DNA of 64,000 nucleotides, taken from NCBI GenBank assembly GCA_963840435.1, contig CAWIYY010000003.1:744001-808000 (forward strand). Direction: 5' to 3'. Positions 49,171 to 56,468 of the stretch are shown here, piece after piece. Both the position numbers and the translations under genes were made by a program. The stretch's first letter is position 1; every line of letters begins with the position of its first letter. Origin of the DNA: Bog-473 sp963840435. Lineage in GTDB: Bacteria > Actinomycetota > Acidimicrobiia > Acidimicrobiales > RAAP-2. The notes below the pieces were generated by a model that was given only the letters and a program-made list of their open reading frames with translations, was not told the origin of the DNA and did not search any database.

Positions 49171-49635
49171 TCAGGCCGAGGCCAGCTCGACCCGCGTGGC
49201 CAGCTCGACCCGCTCCATGATCTCCGCCGCGATCTCGTCGGCCCGCGTCCGCTGGCGCAGCCACTCCGAGAGGGTCGACTTCTGGATGGCCCAGACCAGG
49301 ACGGAGCCGTCCTCGAACGTCTCCACCTGGAGACCCATGGCGCCCGGGGTCACGGCGCGTATGGAGTCGTAGTCAACCGAGCGCTGGGAGAAGACGCCTT
49401 GGACCTCGAGGTGTTCGGAGGTCAGCGCCACGTAGGGCACCAGGCACCAGCGCCACATGCAGAGCATCGCCCCGATCGCCAGGACCCACAGCACGGCGGC
49501 TCCCGGGAACACCACGCCGACGGCGGTCAGGAAGGCCGCCACGAGGACGAAGAACAGGCCCACCAACACCGCCAGACGGCGAACGGGTTCCTCCACTCGC
49601 CACACCGTGGGATTTCTGGCGTTCGCCGAAGCCAT
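49171..49635 (-). CDS. Membrane protein with bacterial PH domain
   Basis: 154 aa. Two adjacent helices (LAVLVGLFFVLVAAFLTAVG and AAVLWVLAIGAMLCMWRW, about 20-39 and 46-63) are followed by a small beta-rich domain, VPYVALTSEHLEVQGVFSQR and VDYDSIRAVTPGAM, which fits the short actinobacterial PH-like domain. A helix, STLSEWLRQRTRADEIAAEI, closes it. Function unknown. The ATG has TACGGT 8 nt upstream. Confidence 0.7.
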   Translation of the reverse strand: MASANARNPTVWRVEEPVRRLAVLVGLFFVLVAAFLTAVGVVFPGAAVLWVLAIGAMLCMWRWCLVPYVALTSEHLEVQGVFSQRSVDYDSIRAVTPGAMGLQVETFEDGSVLVWAIQKSTLSEWLRQRTRADEIAAEIMERVELATRVELASA

Positions 49636-49643
49636 GCCCCCGC

Positions 49644-49649
49644 ACCGTA
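49644..49649 (-). promoter_or_regulatory. -10 box TACGGT of a near-leaderless promoter
   Basis: Minus-strand TACGGT, 8 nt before the ATG at 49635 of the PH-domain gene. Confidence 0.45.
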
Positions 49650-49684
49650 ACGGGAGTTGACGACGGGTGACCAGTCGATTGCAC

Positions 49685-51361
49685 TCAGACCATCAACACC
49701 ACGGGCACGATCATGGGCCGGCGCCGGGTGCGCTCCCCCACGAACTTGCCCAGGGCCTTGCGGGTGTGGCGGCTCAGCACCTCGATGTCGTGCGCCCCGT
49801 CGCGCAGGGCCTGGGTCACGGCCGCCGCCACCACGTCGCTCGCCTCACCCAGCAGTTCCTCGGCCTCGGGCGCATAGACCCAACCCCGGGTCTCGATCAC
49901 CGGCGGGCAGCTCAGCGTGCTCTTCTGGCGGTCCACGGTGACCACCACCATGACCACGCCCTCTTCGGCCAGCTTCTGGCGGTCGCGCAACACACCGTGC
50001 TCGATGTCGCCCACCGTGCCGTCCACGTAGACGTAGCCGGCCGGCACCCGGCCGTCGCGCTGGATGCCTTTCTGGTCGAGCTGTATCACGTCGCCGTCCT
50101 CGCACAGGATGACCTTCGCCGGGTCGATCCCCATCGTGAGAGCGAGGCGGGCGTGATGCACCATGTGGCGGAACTCGCCGTGCACGGGCACGAAGCATTC
50201 CGGGGTGGTCACGGCGATCAGGGTCCGCAGTTCACCCTGGCGCGCGTGCCCGCTGACGTGCACGGCCTCCGCGCCCGTATGCACCACCTCGGCGCCCCGC
50301 CGGTGCAGGTCGTCGATCACCCGTCCCACCGACCACTCGTTGCCGGGGATGGGGTGGGCGCTGATCACCACGACGTCGTCCTCACCGATGCGCAGCCACT
50401 TGTTGTCCCCCGTGGCCATGAGCGAGAGGGCGGACATCGGCTCCCCCTGCGAACCGGTGGAGATGACGCACATCTCCCCCGCCGGCACCGTGTCGAGGTC
50501 CTCGATGTCGACGTGCATGCCGTCGGGGATGCTGATGATGCCGAGGCGTTGCCCGAGCTCGACGTTCTTGCCCATCGAACGTCCGAGCGTGGCCACCTTG
50601 CGCCCCGTGGCGGCCGCGGCGTCGATGATCTGCTGCACCCGATGCATGTGACTGGCGAAGCAGGCGACCACGAGGCGCTTCCCCGGCTCCGAGGCGAAGA
50701 CGCGGCGCAGCGTGACGCCGACGGTGGACTCCGACTCGGAAAAGCCGGGCTCCTCCGCGTTGGTCGAGTCCGAGAGGAGGAGGCGGATCCCCTCCGTACG
50801 GGCCAGCTCGCCCATGCGCGACAGGTCGGTGCGCCGGCCGTCGACCGGCTGGAGGTCGAGTTTGAAGTCGCCCGAGTGCAGGATCACGCCCTGGGGCGTG
50901 TGGAAGGCGATGGCCATCGATTCGGGCACCGAGTGGGTGACGGGGATGAACTCCACGTCGATCCCGCCGATCTGCACCGTCTCGCCGTCATTGACCGGGA
51001 TGAAACGGGTGCGGTCGGCCAGCCCGGCCTCCTCCACCCGGTGGCGGGCCAGGCCGACGGTCAGCTCCGAGCCGTAGATCGGCGCCTGCAGGTCGCGCAG
51101 CAGATAGGCCAGGCCGCCGGTGTGGTCCTCGTGCCCGTGGGTCAGGACGATCCCGTCGACCCGGTCCTTGCGGTCCTGGAGATAGGTGAACTCGGGCAGC
51201 ACCAGGTCGATGCCGGGCATGTCCGGATCGGGGAACATGATCCCGCAGTCGAGGATGATGATCCGGTTGTCGACCTCGATACAGGCGCAGTTGCGTCCGA
51301 TCTCGCCGAGACCGCCCAGGAAGACGACGCGGACCGGCCTCGGCTTCTTGCGCTCAGGCAA
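49685..51361 (-). CDS. rnj: Ribonuclease J
   Basis: 558 aa. The metallo-beta-lactamase core has FLGGLGEIGRNCACIEVDNR and the zinc site VLTHGHEDHTGGLAYLLRDL (HxHxDH, about 73-78). The beta-CASP domain contains RLLLSDSTNAEEPGFSESES, VACFASHMHRVQQIIDAA and VISTGSQGEPMSALSLMATG, then HVSGHARQGELRTLIAVTTP. It degrades and matures RNA with 5'-exo and endo activity. The start is a TTG at 51361 that overlaps the dapA stop by 8 bp; dapA-rnj is a conserved actinobacterial gene pair. Confidence 0.95.
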   Translation of the reverse strand: MPERKKPRPVRVVFLGGLGEIGRNCACIEVDNRIIILDCGIMFPDPDMPGIDLVLPEFTYLQDRKDRVDGIVLTHGHEDHTGGLAYLLRDLQAPIYGSELTVGLARHRVEEAGLADRTRFIPVNDGETVQIGGIDVEFIPVTHSVPESMAIAFHTPQGVILHSGDFKLDLQPVDGRRTDLSRMGELARTEGIRLLLSDSTNAEEPGFSESESTVGVTLRRVFASEPGKRLVVACFASHMHRVQQIIDAAAATGRKVATLGRSMGKNVELGQRLGIISIPDGMHVDIEDLDTVPAGEMCVISTGSQGEPMSALSLMATGDNKWLRIGEDDVVVISAHPIPGNEWSVGRVIDDLHRRGAEVVHTGAEAVHVSGHARQGELRTLIAVTTPECFVPVHGEFRHMVHHARLALTMGIDPAKVILCEDGDVIQLDQKGIQRDGRVPAGYVYVDGTVGDIEHGVLRDRQKLAEEGVVMVVVTVDRQKSTLSCPPVIETRGWVYAPEAEELLGEASDVVAAAVTQALRDGAHDIEVLSRHTRKALGKFVGERTRRRPMIVPVVLMV

Positions 51362-52283
51362 GCGAGCGCACCGTCAGAACCGGTTCGCCCACGGCGGACA
51401 GGATCTTCGCCGCCTGGGCGTCCAGCTCGGGTGAGGCGTCGCCCATGGGGAGCCGGCACTGGCCGACGCGGAGGCCGAGCGCCCGCATGGCCGCCTTGGC
51501 GGGCAACGGGTTGGGGTACTCCGCGCTCGACTCGAAGTCGAAGGAGTCGAGCAGTTCGGTGTGCCCGGCGAGCGCACCCGAGAGGTCGCCGGCCAAGAAG
51601 GCGTCGACCACGGCGCGGAACTGCGGCCCGACCCAGTGTGCGGCCACGCTGACGACCCCGATGGCGCCCACCGAGAGCAGGGGCAGCGTCATGTTGTCGT
51701 CGCCGCAGTACACCTCGAAGCCGGCCGGGGCCTGGGCCACCAGGTGGGCCGTGGCCGGCGGATCGCCGGCGGCGTCCTTCACGGCCACGATGTTGGGCAC
51801 CTCGCGGGCCAGTCGCAGCATGGTCCGGGTCTCGATCCGGCGCCCGGCGCGGATGGGGATGTCGTAGAGCACGACGGGCAGGTCGCCGGCCGCCTCGGCC
51901 ACCAGGCGGAAGTGCTCGAAGATGCCGGCCTGCGAGGGCCGGTTGTAATACGGCGTCACCACGAGCACGCCGTCGAGGCCGCACTCGGTGGCCCGCCGGG
52001 TCAGGGCGATGGAGTGCGCGGTGTCGTTGGACCCGGTCCCGGCCAGGACCGGGATGGTCACCGCCTCGGCCACGGCGCGCCAGAGGTCGACCTTCTCGTC
52101 GTCGCTGAGGACGGAGCCTTCACCCGTGGAGCCGGCGAGCACGAGGCCGTCGCTCCCGTGGGCAGCCAGCCAACGGGCCAGCTCCACCGCCGCCCCGACG
52201 TCGAGTGCGCCGCGCTGGTCGAAGGGCGTGACCATTGCGGTGATCACCCGCCCGAACCGGGGCACGTCGTCGCGGGGGCTCAT
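51354..52283 (-). CDS. dapA: 4-hydroxy-tetrahydrodipicolinate synthase
   Basis: 309 aa. TIM-barrel aldolase motifs: GLVLAGSTGEGSVLSDDEKV (substrate loop, GSTGE for GTTGE), VVTPYYNRPSQAGIFEHF (Tyr of the triad), PVVLYDIPIRAGRRIE and the Schiff-base lysine in NIVAVKDAAGDP. It condenses pyruvate with aspartate semialdehyde, the first committed step to diaminopimelate. The ATG has TAGCCT 9 nt upstream. Other dap genes lie at 34-39 kb and 55.7 kb. Confidence 0.95.
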   Translation of the reverse strand: MSPRDDVPRFGRVITAMVTPFDQRGALDVGAAVELARWLAAHGSDGLVLAGSTGEGSVLSDDEKVDLWRAVAEAVTIPVLAGTGSNDTAHSIALTRRATECGLDGVLVVTPYYNRPSQAGIFEHFRLVAEAAGDLPVVLYDIPIRAGRRIETRTMLRLAREVPNIVAVKDAAGDPPATAHLVAQAPAGFEVYCGDDNMTLPLLSVGAIGVVSVAAHWVGPQFRAVVDAFLAGDLSGALAGHTELLDSFDFESSAEYPNPLPAKAAMRALGLRVGQCRLPMGDASPELDAQAAKILSAVGEPVLTVRSLA

Positions 52284-52292
52284 GTCCCCGTC

Positions 52293-52298
52293 AGGCTA
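52293..52298 (-). promoter_or_regulatory. -10 box TAGCCT before dapA
   Basis: Minus-strand TAGCCT, 9 nt before the dapA ATG at 52283; RNA leader of about 2-3 nt expected. Followed by GA as in dapB and thrB. Confidence 0.4.
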
Positions 52299-52317
52299 CC
52301 AGTGACGACGTCTCGGC

Positions 52318-53472
52318 TCAGGCGACCTGGCGCTCGGCGGGAGAGCCGTCGGCGAAGGCGTCCTCGTCCTCGGTGGAGTCGGTCAGGTGCTCGAAGGCGA
52401 TCGCCCCCATTTCGGTGAACTTCTGGCGCAGCCAGCCGTCGGCCGCATCGAGCAGGCCCAGCTTCCTGAGGTTCGGCACGATCTTCGAGAAGAGGAGGAT
52501 CTGGAAGTCGTCGCGCTCGGGGGCGGCCGCCATGAGCTTCATCACGTCGGCGGTCGGGACCTCCATGCGCTCCCAGACCTCCTGCATGACGAGACGGTCC
52601 TTCATGCGGATGGCGGCCTCGAAGGCGAACTCCTGGCGCTCGCGGAGCTCGGCCGCGCTCAGCTCCTGGTAGTACTCCTGGAGGCTGAGCACGCCGAAGG
52701 CCACGTGGCGGGCCTCGTCGGCCATGACGTAGCGCAGCATCTTCTTGAGCAACGGCTCGGTCGTCATCATGTGGATGAACCCGAAGGCGGCCAGGGCCAA
52801 GCCCTCGACCATGATCTGCATGCCGAGGTAGGTCATGTCCCAGCGCGAGTCGGACACGATGTCGTCGAGCAGCAGGCCGAGGTGGGCGTTCATCGGGTAG
52901 TGGCCCGACAGCTTGGTGTCGAGGTAACGCGAGAACACCTCGACGTGGCGGGCCTCGTCCATCACCTGGGTCGCCGCGTAGTACTTGGCGTCGATCCACG
53001 GCACGGTCTCCACGATCTTGGCGGTGCAGAGGAGGGCGCCCTGCTCGCCGTGCATGAACTGGGACAGCAGCCAGTTCTGGTTCTGGATCCCGAACTCGAC
53101 GAAGCGTTTCTCGTCCCACTTCTCGACCACCGTGCCGGCGATGGCCGCCTCGTCCCACTGCATCTGGCCCGGGTTGGCCTCGGCGTTGGCCATGACCACC
53201 CGCTCCTGGTCCACCTCGATGGACCAGTCCAGGTCGGTCGAGGCGTTCCACTGCGCCTTCTTGGCCTTCTCGTAGAGCTTGTCGAGTTGAGGCTTGGACC
53301 CCTTCTCGTAGTCCCACGTGAACTCGGCCGGGCAGTGGTCGGGCACGCGGTGAAAGCCCTCGACGTCGTAGTGGCCGACGAAGTTGAGCACGGCCTCGAG
53401 GTCGTTGATGTTCTCGCGCCCGATGAGCTCCTGGTTGGATCGCATCGCCTGGTCGTCGTCGACCGTGGTCAT
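52318..53472 (-). CDS. Ferritin-like diiron oxygenase/oxidase of AurF/R2-like type
   Basis: 384 aa from the ATG at 53472, with GAAGGGGGC upstream and overlap with the TetR stop (ATGA). Two ExxH ligand motifs are clear: AATQVMDEARHVEVFSRYLD and RYVMADEARHVAFGVLSLQE. Further Glu ligands lie in MHGEQGALLCTAKIVE and IMVEGLALAAFGF, giving the E-ExxH-E-ExxH order. Similar proteins occur widely in actinobacteria under fatty-acid or hydroxylation annotations, without tested substrates. Control by the upstream TetR protein is likely because the two form one operon. Confidence 0.82.
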   Translation of the reverse strand: MTTVDDDQAMRSNQELIGRENINDLEAVLNFVGHYDVEGFHRVPDHCPAEFTWDYEKGSKPQLDKLYEKAKKAQWNASTDLDWSIEVDQERVVMANAEANPGQMQWDEAAIAGTVVEKWDEKRFVEFGIQNQNWLLSQFMHGEQGALLCTAKIVETVPWIDAKYYAATQVMDEARHVEVFSRYLDTKLSGHYPMNAHLGLLLDDIVSDSRWDMTYLGMQIMVEGLALAAFGFIHMMTTEPLLKKMLRYVMADEARHVAFGVLSLQEYYQELSAAELRERQEFAFEAAIRMKDRLVMQEVWERMEVPTADVMKLMAAAPERDDFQILLFSKIVPNLRKLGLLDAADGWLRQKFTEMGAIAFEHLTDSTEDEDAFADGSPAERQVA

Positions 53473-54176
53473 TGCACTGCCCCCTTCGTGAGTGGTTGGT
53501 TGGAGAGAGATGCCTGCGCGCTGGTGGCCTCGAGCCGGAGGGCCAGGACGCCGGGCAGGACGAAGGCGCGTACGAGCGCCCGCGTCTCGTCGGGATCGGT
53601 CAGATCGGTGGTCGGGTTGCGGTCCGACGTGTAGGCGAGGACGATGCGCCCGGCCCACTCGGCCGCCCGTGAGGCCTGCTCGGGCTCGAGCCAGCGTCCG
53701 AAGAACGGTGCAGCCAGGTCGCCGATGGTCAGCAGAATCTGATCGAGCCGGCCGAAGGTCAGGTGCGGCAGCACCAGCCCCGGCTCGTGGGCCAGCAGGA
53801 AACCCAGCGCCTCGTTGGAGTTGAGCTGACGGGCCGACTCCACGATCCCGGCGACCAGGACGTCCTCGAGGTCGGTGGCCTCCCCCATGACCACGGCCAG
53901 CGACGAGAAGAGGCGGGCCACCTCGGTCTCGACCACCGCGCCCAGAATGCCGTCCTTCCCCTGGGGAAAGGTCCGGTAGACGGTGGCCCGGGACAGCCCG
54001 GCCTCGCGGCCGATGTCGTCCACCGTGCTCTTGGCCACACCCTGACGGGCCAGGCAGCGCAGGGCCCCGTCGACGATGCGGACCCGGGTCGAGGAACGAT
54101 CGTCCGCGCCGATGTGCCGGATCTCTCCGGACCGCCCCCTGGTCAGGCCATCAGTCGTCGCTTCTGCCGCACCCAC
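53469..54176 (-). CDS. TetR family regulator
   Basis: 235 aa, GTG start. The DNA-binding helix-turn-helix is STVDDIGREAGLSRATVYRT (about 54-73). The C-terminal ligand domain includes LGFLLAHEPGLVLPHLTFGR and AAEWAGRIVLAYTSDRNPTT. A strong promoter (TTGACA, 18 bp, TACTGT) 7 nt upstream carries a dyad that probably is its own operator. It is cotranscribed with the diiron gene and probably represses it until an unknown ligand arrives. It resembles the second TetR protein at 55.1 kb along its whole length. Confidence 0.9.
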   Translation of the reverse strand: MGAAEATTDGLTRGRSGEIRHIGADDRSSTRVRIVDGALRCLARQGVAKSTVDDIGREAGLSRATVYRTFPQGKDGILGAVVETEVARLFSSLAVVMGEATDLEDVLVAGIVESARQLNSNEALGFLLAHEPGLVLPHLTFGRLDQILLTIGDLAAPFFGRWLEPEQASRAAEWAGRIVLAYTSDRNPTTDLTDPDETRALVRAFVLPGVLALRLEATSAQASLSNQPLTKGAVQ

Positions 54177-54179
54177 GCG

Positions 54180-54213
54180 TGAAACAGTATGGCGGATTTT
54201 GTCTCAGTGTCAA
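54180..54213 (-). promoter_or_regulatory. Promoter and likely TetR operator
   Basis: Minus strand: TTGACA (54213-54208), 18 bp, TACTGT (54189-54184), 7 nt, GTG at 54176. An imperfect dyad TGAAACA (54180-54186) and TGTCTCA (54200-54206), 13 bp apart and matching at 6 of 7 positions, covers the -10 and most of the spacer. Confidence 0.6.
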
Positions 54214-54240
54214 CCACGGCCCGATCGGCTCCCGCTCCGC

Positions 54241-55116
54241 TCAACTCCAGTTCACGTGGCCCGGTGCCACCGAGGTGAGGAGCAAGGCCAGGACGCCGAG
54301 GACGGCCAGGCTGCCCCCGATGGTCAGGGCCAGCTCGGCCTGGCGGTCCCGCAGGCGCCCGGCGGCGTCGAACACGTAGGCCAGGACCGCACCGGTGGCC
54401 AGCCCGCCCAGGTGGGCCCGCCAGTCGATGTCGCCGGAGAACCCGATCAGCAGGTTGATCACGATCAGGGCGACCACGGGAGCGATGGGCAGGCGGCGGC
54501 GAAGCCCCAGCACGACGTAGGCCCCCATCACGCCCATGATGGCGCCCGACGCCCCGATGCCGGCGATGTTGGACTGGCTGAGCAGGTACGACCCGACGCT
54601 GCCGCCCAGCCCGGCGATGAGGTAGAGGGCGACGAAGCGGACCTTCCCCAACTGCACCTCGAGCGCCGGACCGACGATCAGGAGGGCGACCATGTTGGAG
54701 GCGATGTGCAGGAAGTTGGCGTGCAGCCACATGGCCGTGAAGGCCCGGTAGTACTGGCTCTGCTGGTGGACCAGGAAGGGCACCAGGGCGAAGCGGTCGA
54801 CGACGCTGACGTCGGTGCCGAAGCGCTCGAGGCAGAACACGACGATGTTGACCGCCACGATGGCCAGGACGATGGGCGTCGGGTTGGTCGACCCCACCAA
54901 CCCGGTCCGGCCCGGGCTGGTCCGGGTGAAGGCCGGCACCTGGCGCGAGCGCTTGGAGCCCTCGCGGGTGCACTCGGGGCACTGCCAGCCGACCGGGGCC
55001 TGCACCATGCACTCGGTGCAGATGGGGCGGTCGCAGTGGGCGCAGCGCACCGAGGCCGGGCGGTCCGGGTGGCGCCCGCAGGCCGGCGGCGCGGGCTGGG
55101 GCGACGGCCCGGTCAC
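54241..55116 (-). CDS. Rhomboid family intramembrane serine protease
   Basis: 291 aa, GTG start overlapping the TetR stop (GTGA). An N-terminal B-box-like zinc finger has CGRHPDRPASVRCAHCDRPI and CTECMVQAPVGWQCPEC. About six or seven membrane helices follow. The catalytic Ser is in IAGIGASGAIMGVMGAYVVL (GASG) and the His in WRAHLGGLATGAVL; the L1 loop WLHANFLHIASNMVALLIVG is typical. It cleaves membrane proteins within the bilayer. Substrates unknown. Confidence 0.92.
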   Translation of the reverse strand: MTGPSPQPAPPACGRHPDRPASVRCAHCDRPICTECMVQAPVGWQCPECTREGSKRSRQVPAFTRTSPGRTGLVGSTNPTPIVLAIVAVNIVVFCLERFGTDVSVVDRFALVPFLVHQQSQYYRAFTAMWLHANFLHIASNMVALLIVGPALEVQLGKVRFVALYLIAGLGGSVGSYLLSQSNIAGIGASGAIMGVMGAYVVLGLRRRLPIAPVVALIVINLLIGFSGDIDWRAHLGGLATGAVLAYVFDAAGRLRDRQAELALTIGGSLAVLGVLALLLTSVAPGHVNWS

Positions 55117-55673
55117 CTGATGCCGGCCAGCAGCTCCGAGCGGACCAAGAGGGCCACCTGCTCGGGGTCGTTGAGGTCCCAGCGGCCGGGCGAACCGATG
55201 TAGGAGAGCACCATGCGGGCCAGGAAGTCGGCGGCCAGGTCGAGATCGGTCCCCTCGGCCATCCCGTGGCGAACCAGGTAGGGCGCCAGGAAGCCGGCGA
55301 TCAGGGTGTGGGTCTGGTCGGCCTCGACCGTCAGCCGGGGCAGCAGCACCTCGGGCTCGGTGACCAGGATGCGTTGGAGCACCTCGTGCTCGACGAGCGA
55401 CGTGTGGGCGAACATCAGCCCGCGCTCCATGACCTCCTCGAGCGTCTCGGCCCCGTGCACCTCCTCGTAGAGGCGCAGGAAGAACCGCGAGAACTCCCAG
55501 CCGACCACAGCCGAGATCAGCTCGTCGCGCCCCCCGGGGAAGTAGCGGTACACCGTCGCCCTCGACACGCCGGCCTGGCGCGCCGCGTCCTCCACCGTGG
55601 TCTTGGACAGCCCCCAGCGGGCCACGCAGTCGTAGGTCGCCTGGAGCAGGCGCTCCCGCACGTCGGGGTTCAC
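55113..55673 (-). CDS. TetR family regulator
   Basis: 186 aa, GTG start overlapping the dapB stop (GTGA). The helix-turn-helix is KTTVEDAARQAGVSRATVYR (about 24-43), followed by YFPGGRDELISAVVGWEFSR. The ligand domain has LVTEPEVLLPRLTVEADQTH and LDLAADFLARMVLSYIGSPG. It parallels the TetR at 53.5 kb (RATVYR-FP-G+D pattern, EP-LLP-LT, MVLSY). It is probably a paralogue with a lipid-like ligand. It may regulate the rhomboid gene that it overlaps, or a distant target. Confidence 0.9.
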   Translation of the reverse strand: MNPDVRERLLQATYDCVARWGLSKTTVEDAARQAGVSRATVYRYFPGGRDELISAVVGWEFSRFFLRLYEEVHGAETLEEVMERGLMFAHTSLVEHEVLQRILVTEPEVLLPRLTVEADQTHTLIAGFLAPYLVRHGMAEGTDLDLAADFLARMVLSYIGSPGRWDLNDPEQVALLVRSELLAGIR

Positions 55674-56455
55674 AGCCCGAGCAACGCCTCGAGCCCCACC
55701 GTCACCCCGGGACGGTCCGCCACCGAACGGACGGCGAGCAACACGCCTGGCATGAACGAGACCCGGTCGTAGGAGTCGTGCCGGATGCTCAGGCTCTGCC
55801 CGGGCGCCCCGAAGATGACCTCCTCGTGCGCCACCAGACCGGGCAGGCGCACCGAGTGCACCCGCACGCCGCCGGGGCCCTCGGCCCCGCGCGCGCCGGG
55901 CAGGACGAGGTCGGTCGTGGGATCGGGCGGCAGGGGGGCGCTGCCCGCGGCACGCCGGCCCTCCGCGATGGCCCGGGCCGTGTGCAACGCGGTGCCCGAG
56001 GGGGCGTCGCGCTTGGCGTCGTGGTGCAGCTCGATCACCTCCACCCCCTCCATGTGCGGCGCGGCCAGCTTGGCGAAGTGCATCAGCAACACGGCGCCCA
56101 CGGCGAAGTTGGCCGCCACGATGGCGTTCGGTCCGCTCCCGCCAAAGAGCGCGCCGAGGGCGGCCAGATCATCCGCCGAGAGCCCAGTCGTGCCGATGAC
56201 GGCGTGGATGCCCTGGTGCGCGTAGTGGGGCGCGTTGTGGCGGACCGCCTCGGCCGCGGTGAAGTCGACCACCACCTCGGCCCCCAGGTCCGACAGCGCG
56301 TTGACCTCGCCCACGATGGTGCGGCCGCAGGCGTCGCGCCCGACGTGGCCCGGGTCCACCGCCGCCACCAGTTCCGTGTCGGGCGCCGCGGTGACGGCCC
56401 GGCACACCTCCTGGCCCATGCGGCCGCCGGCCCCGACAACACCGACCCTGAACAT
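55670..56455 (-). CDS. dapB: 4-hydroxy-tetrahydrodipicolinate reductase
   Basis: 261 aa. The cofactor loop VGVVGAGGRMGQEVCRAVTA is at the start. The substrate/catalytic motif VIELHHDAKRDAPSGTALHT (about 142-161, HHxxKxDxPSGTA) contains the catalytic His and Lys. NAIVAANFAVGAVLLMHFAK and VHSVRLPGLVAHEEVIFG are also conserved. It reduces the product of DapA. The ATG has TAGCCT 7 nt upstream; the first three bases of that box are the stop codon of the M16 gene. Confidence 0.96.
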   Translation of the reverse strand: MFRVGVVGAGGRMGQEVCRAVTAAPDTELVAAVDPGHVGRDACGRTIVGEVNALSDLGAEVVVDFTAAEAVRHNAPHYAHQGIHAVIGTTGLSADDLAALGALFGGSGPNAIVAANFAVGAVLLMHFAKLAAPHMEGVEVIELHHDAKRDAPSGTALHTARAIAEGRRAAGSAPLPPDPTTDLVLPGARGAEGPGGVRVHSVRLPGLVAHEEVIFGAPGQSLSIRHDSYDRVSFMPGVLLAVRSVADRPGVTVGLEALLGL

Positions 56456-56462
56456 GGAGGTC

Positions 56463-56468
56463 AGGCTA
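56463..56468 (-). promoter_or_regulatory. -10 box TAGCCT before dapB
   Basis: Minus-strand TAGCCT, 7 nt before the dapB ATG at 56455. It overlaps the TAG stop of the upstream peptidase gene. Confidence 0.45.
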
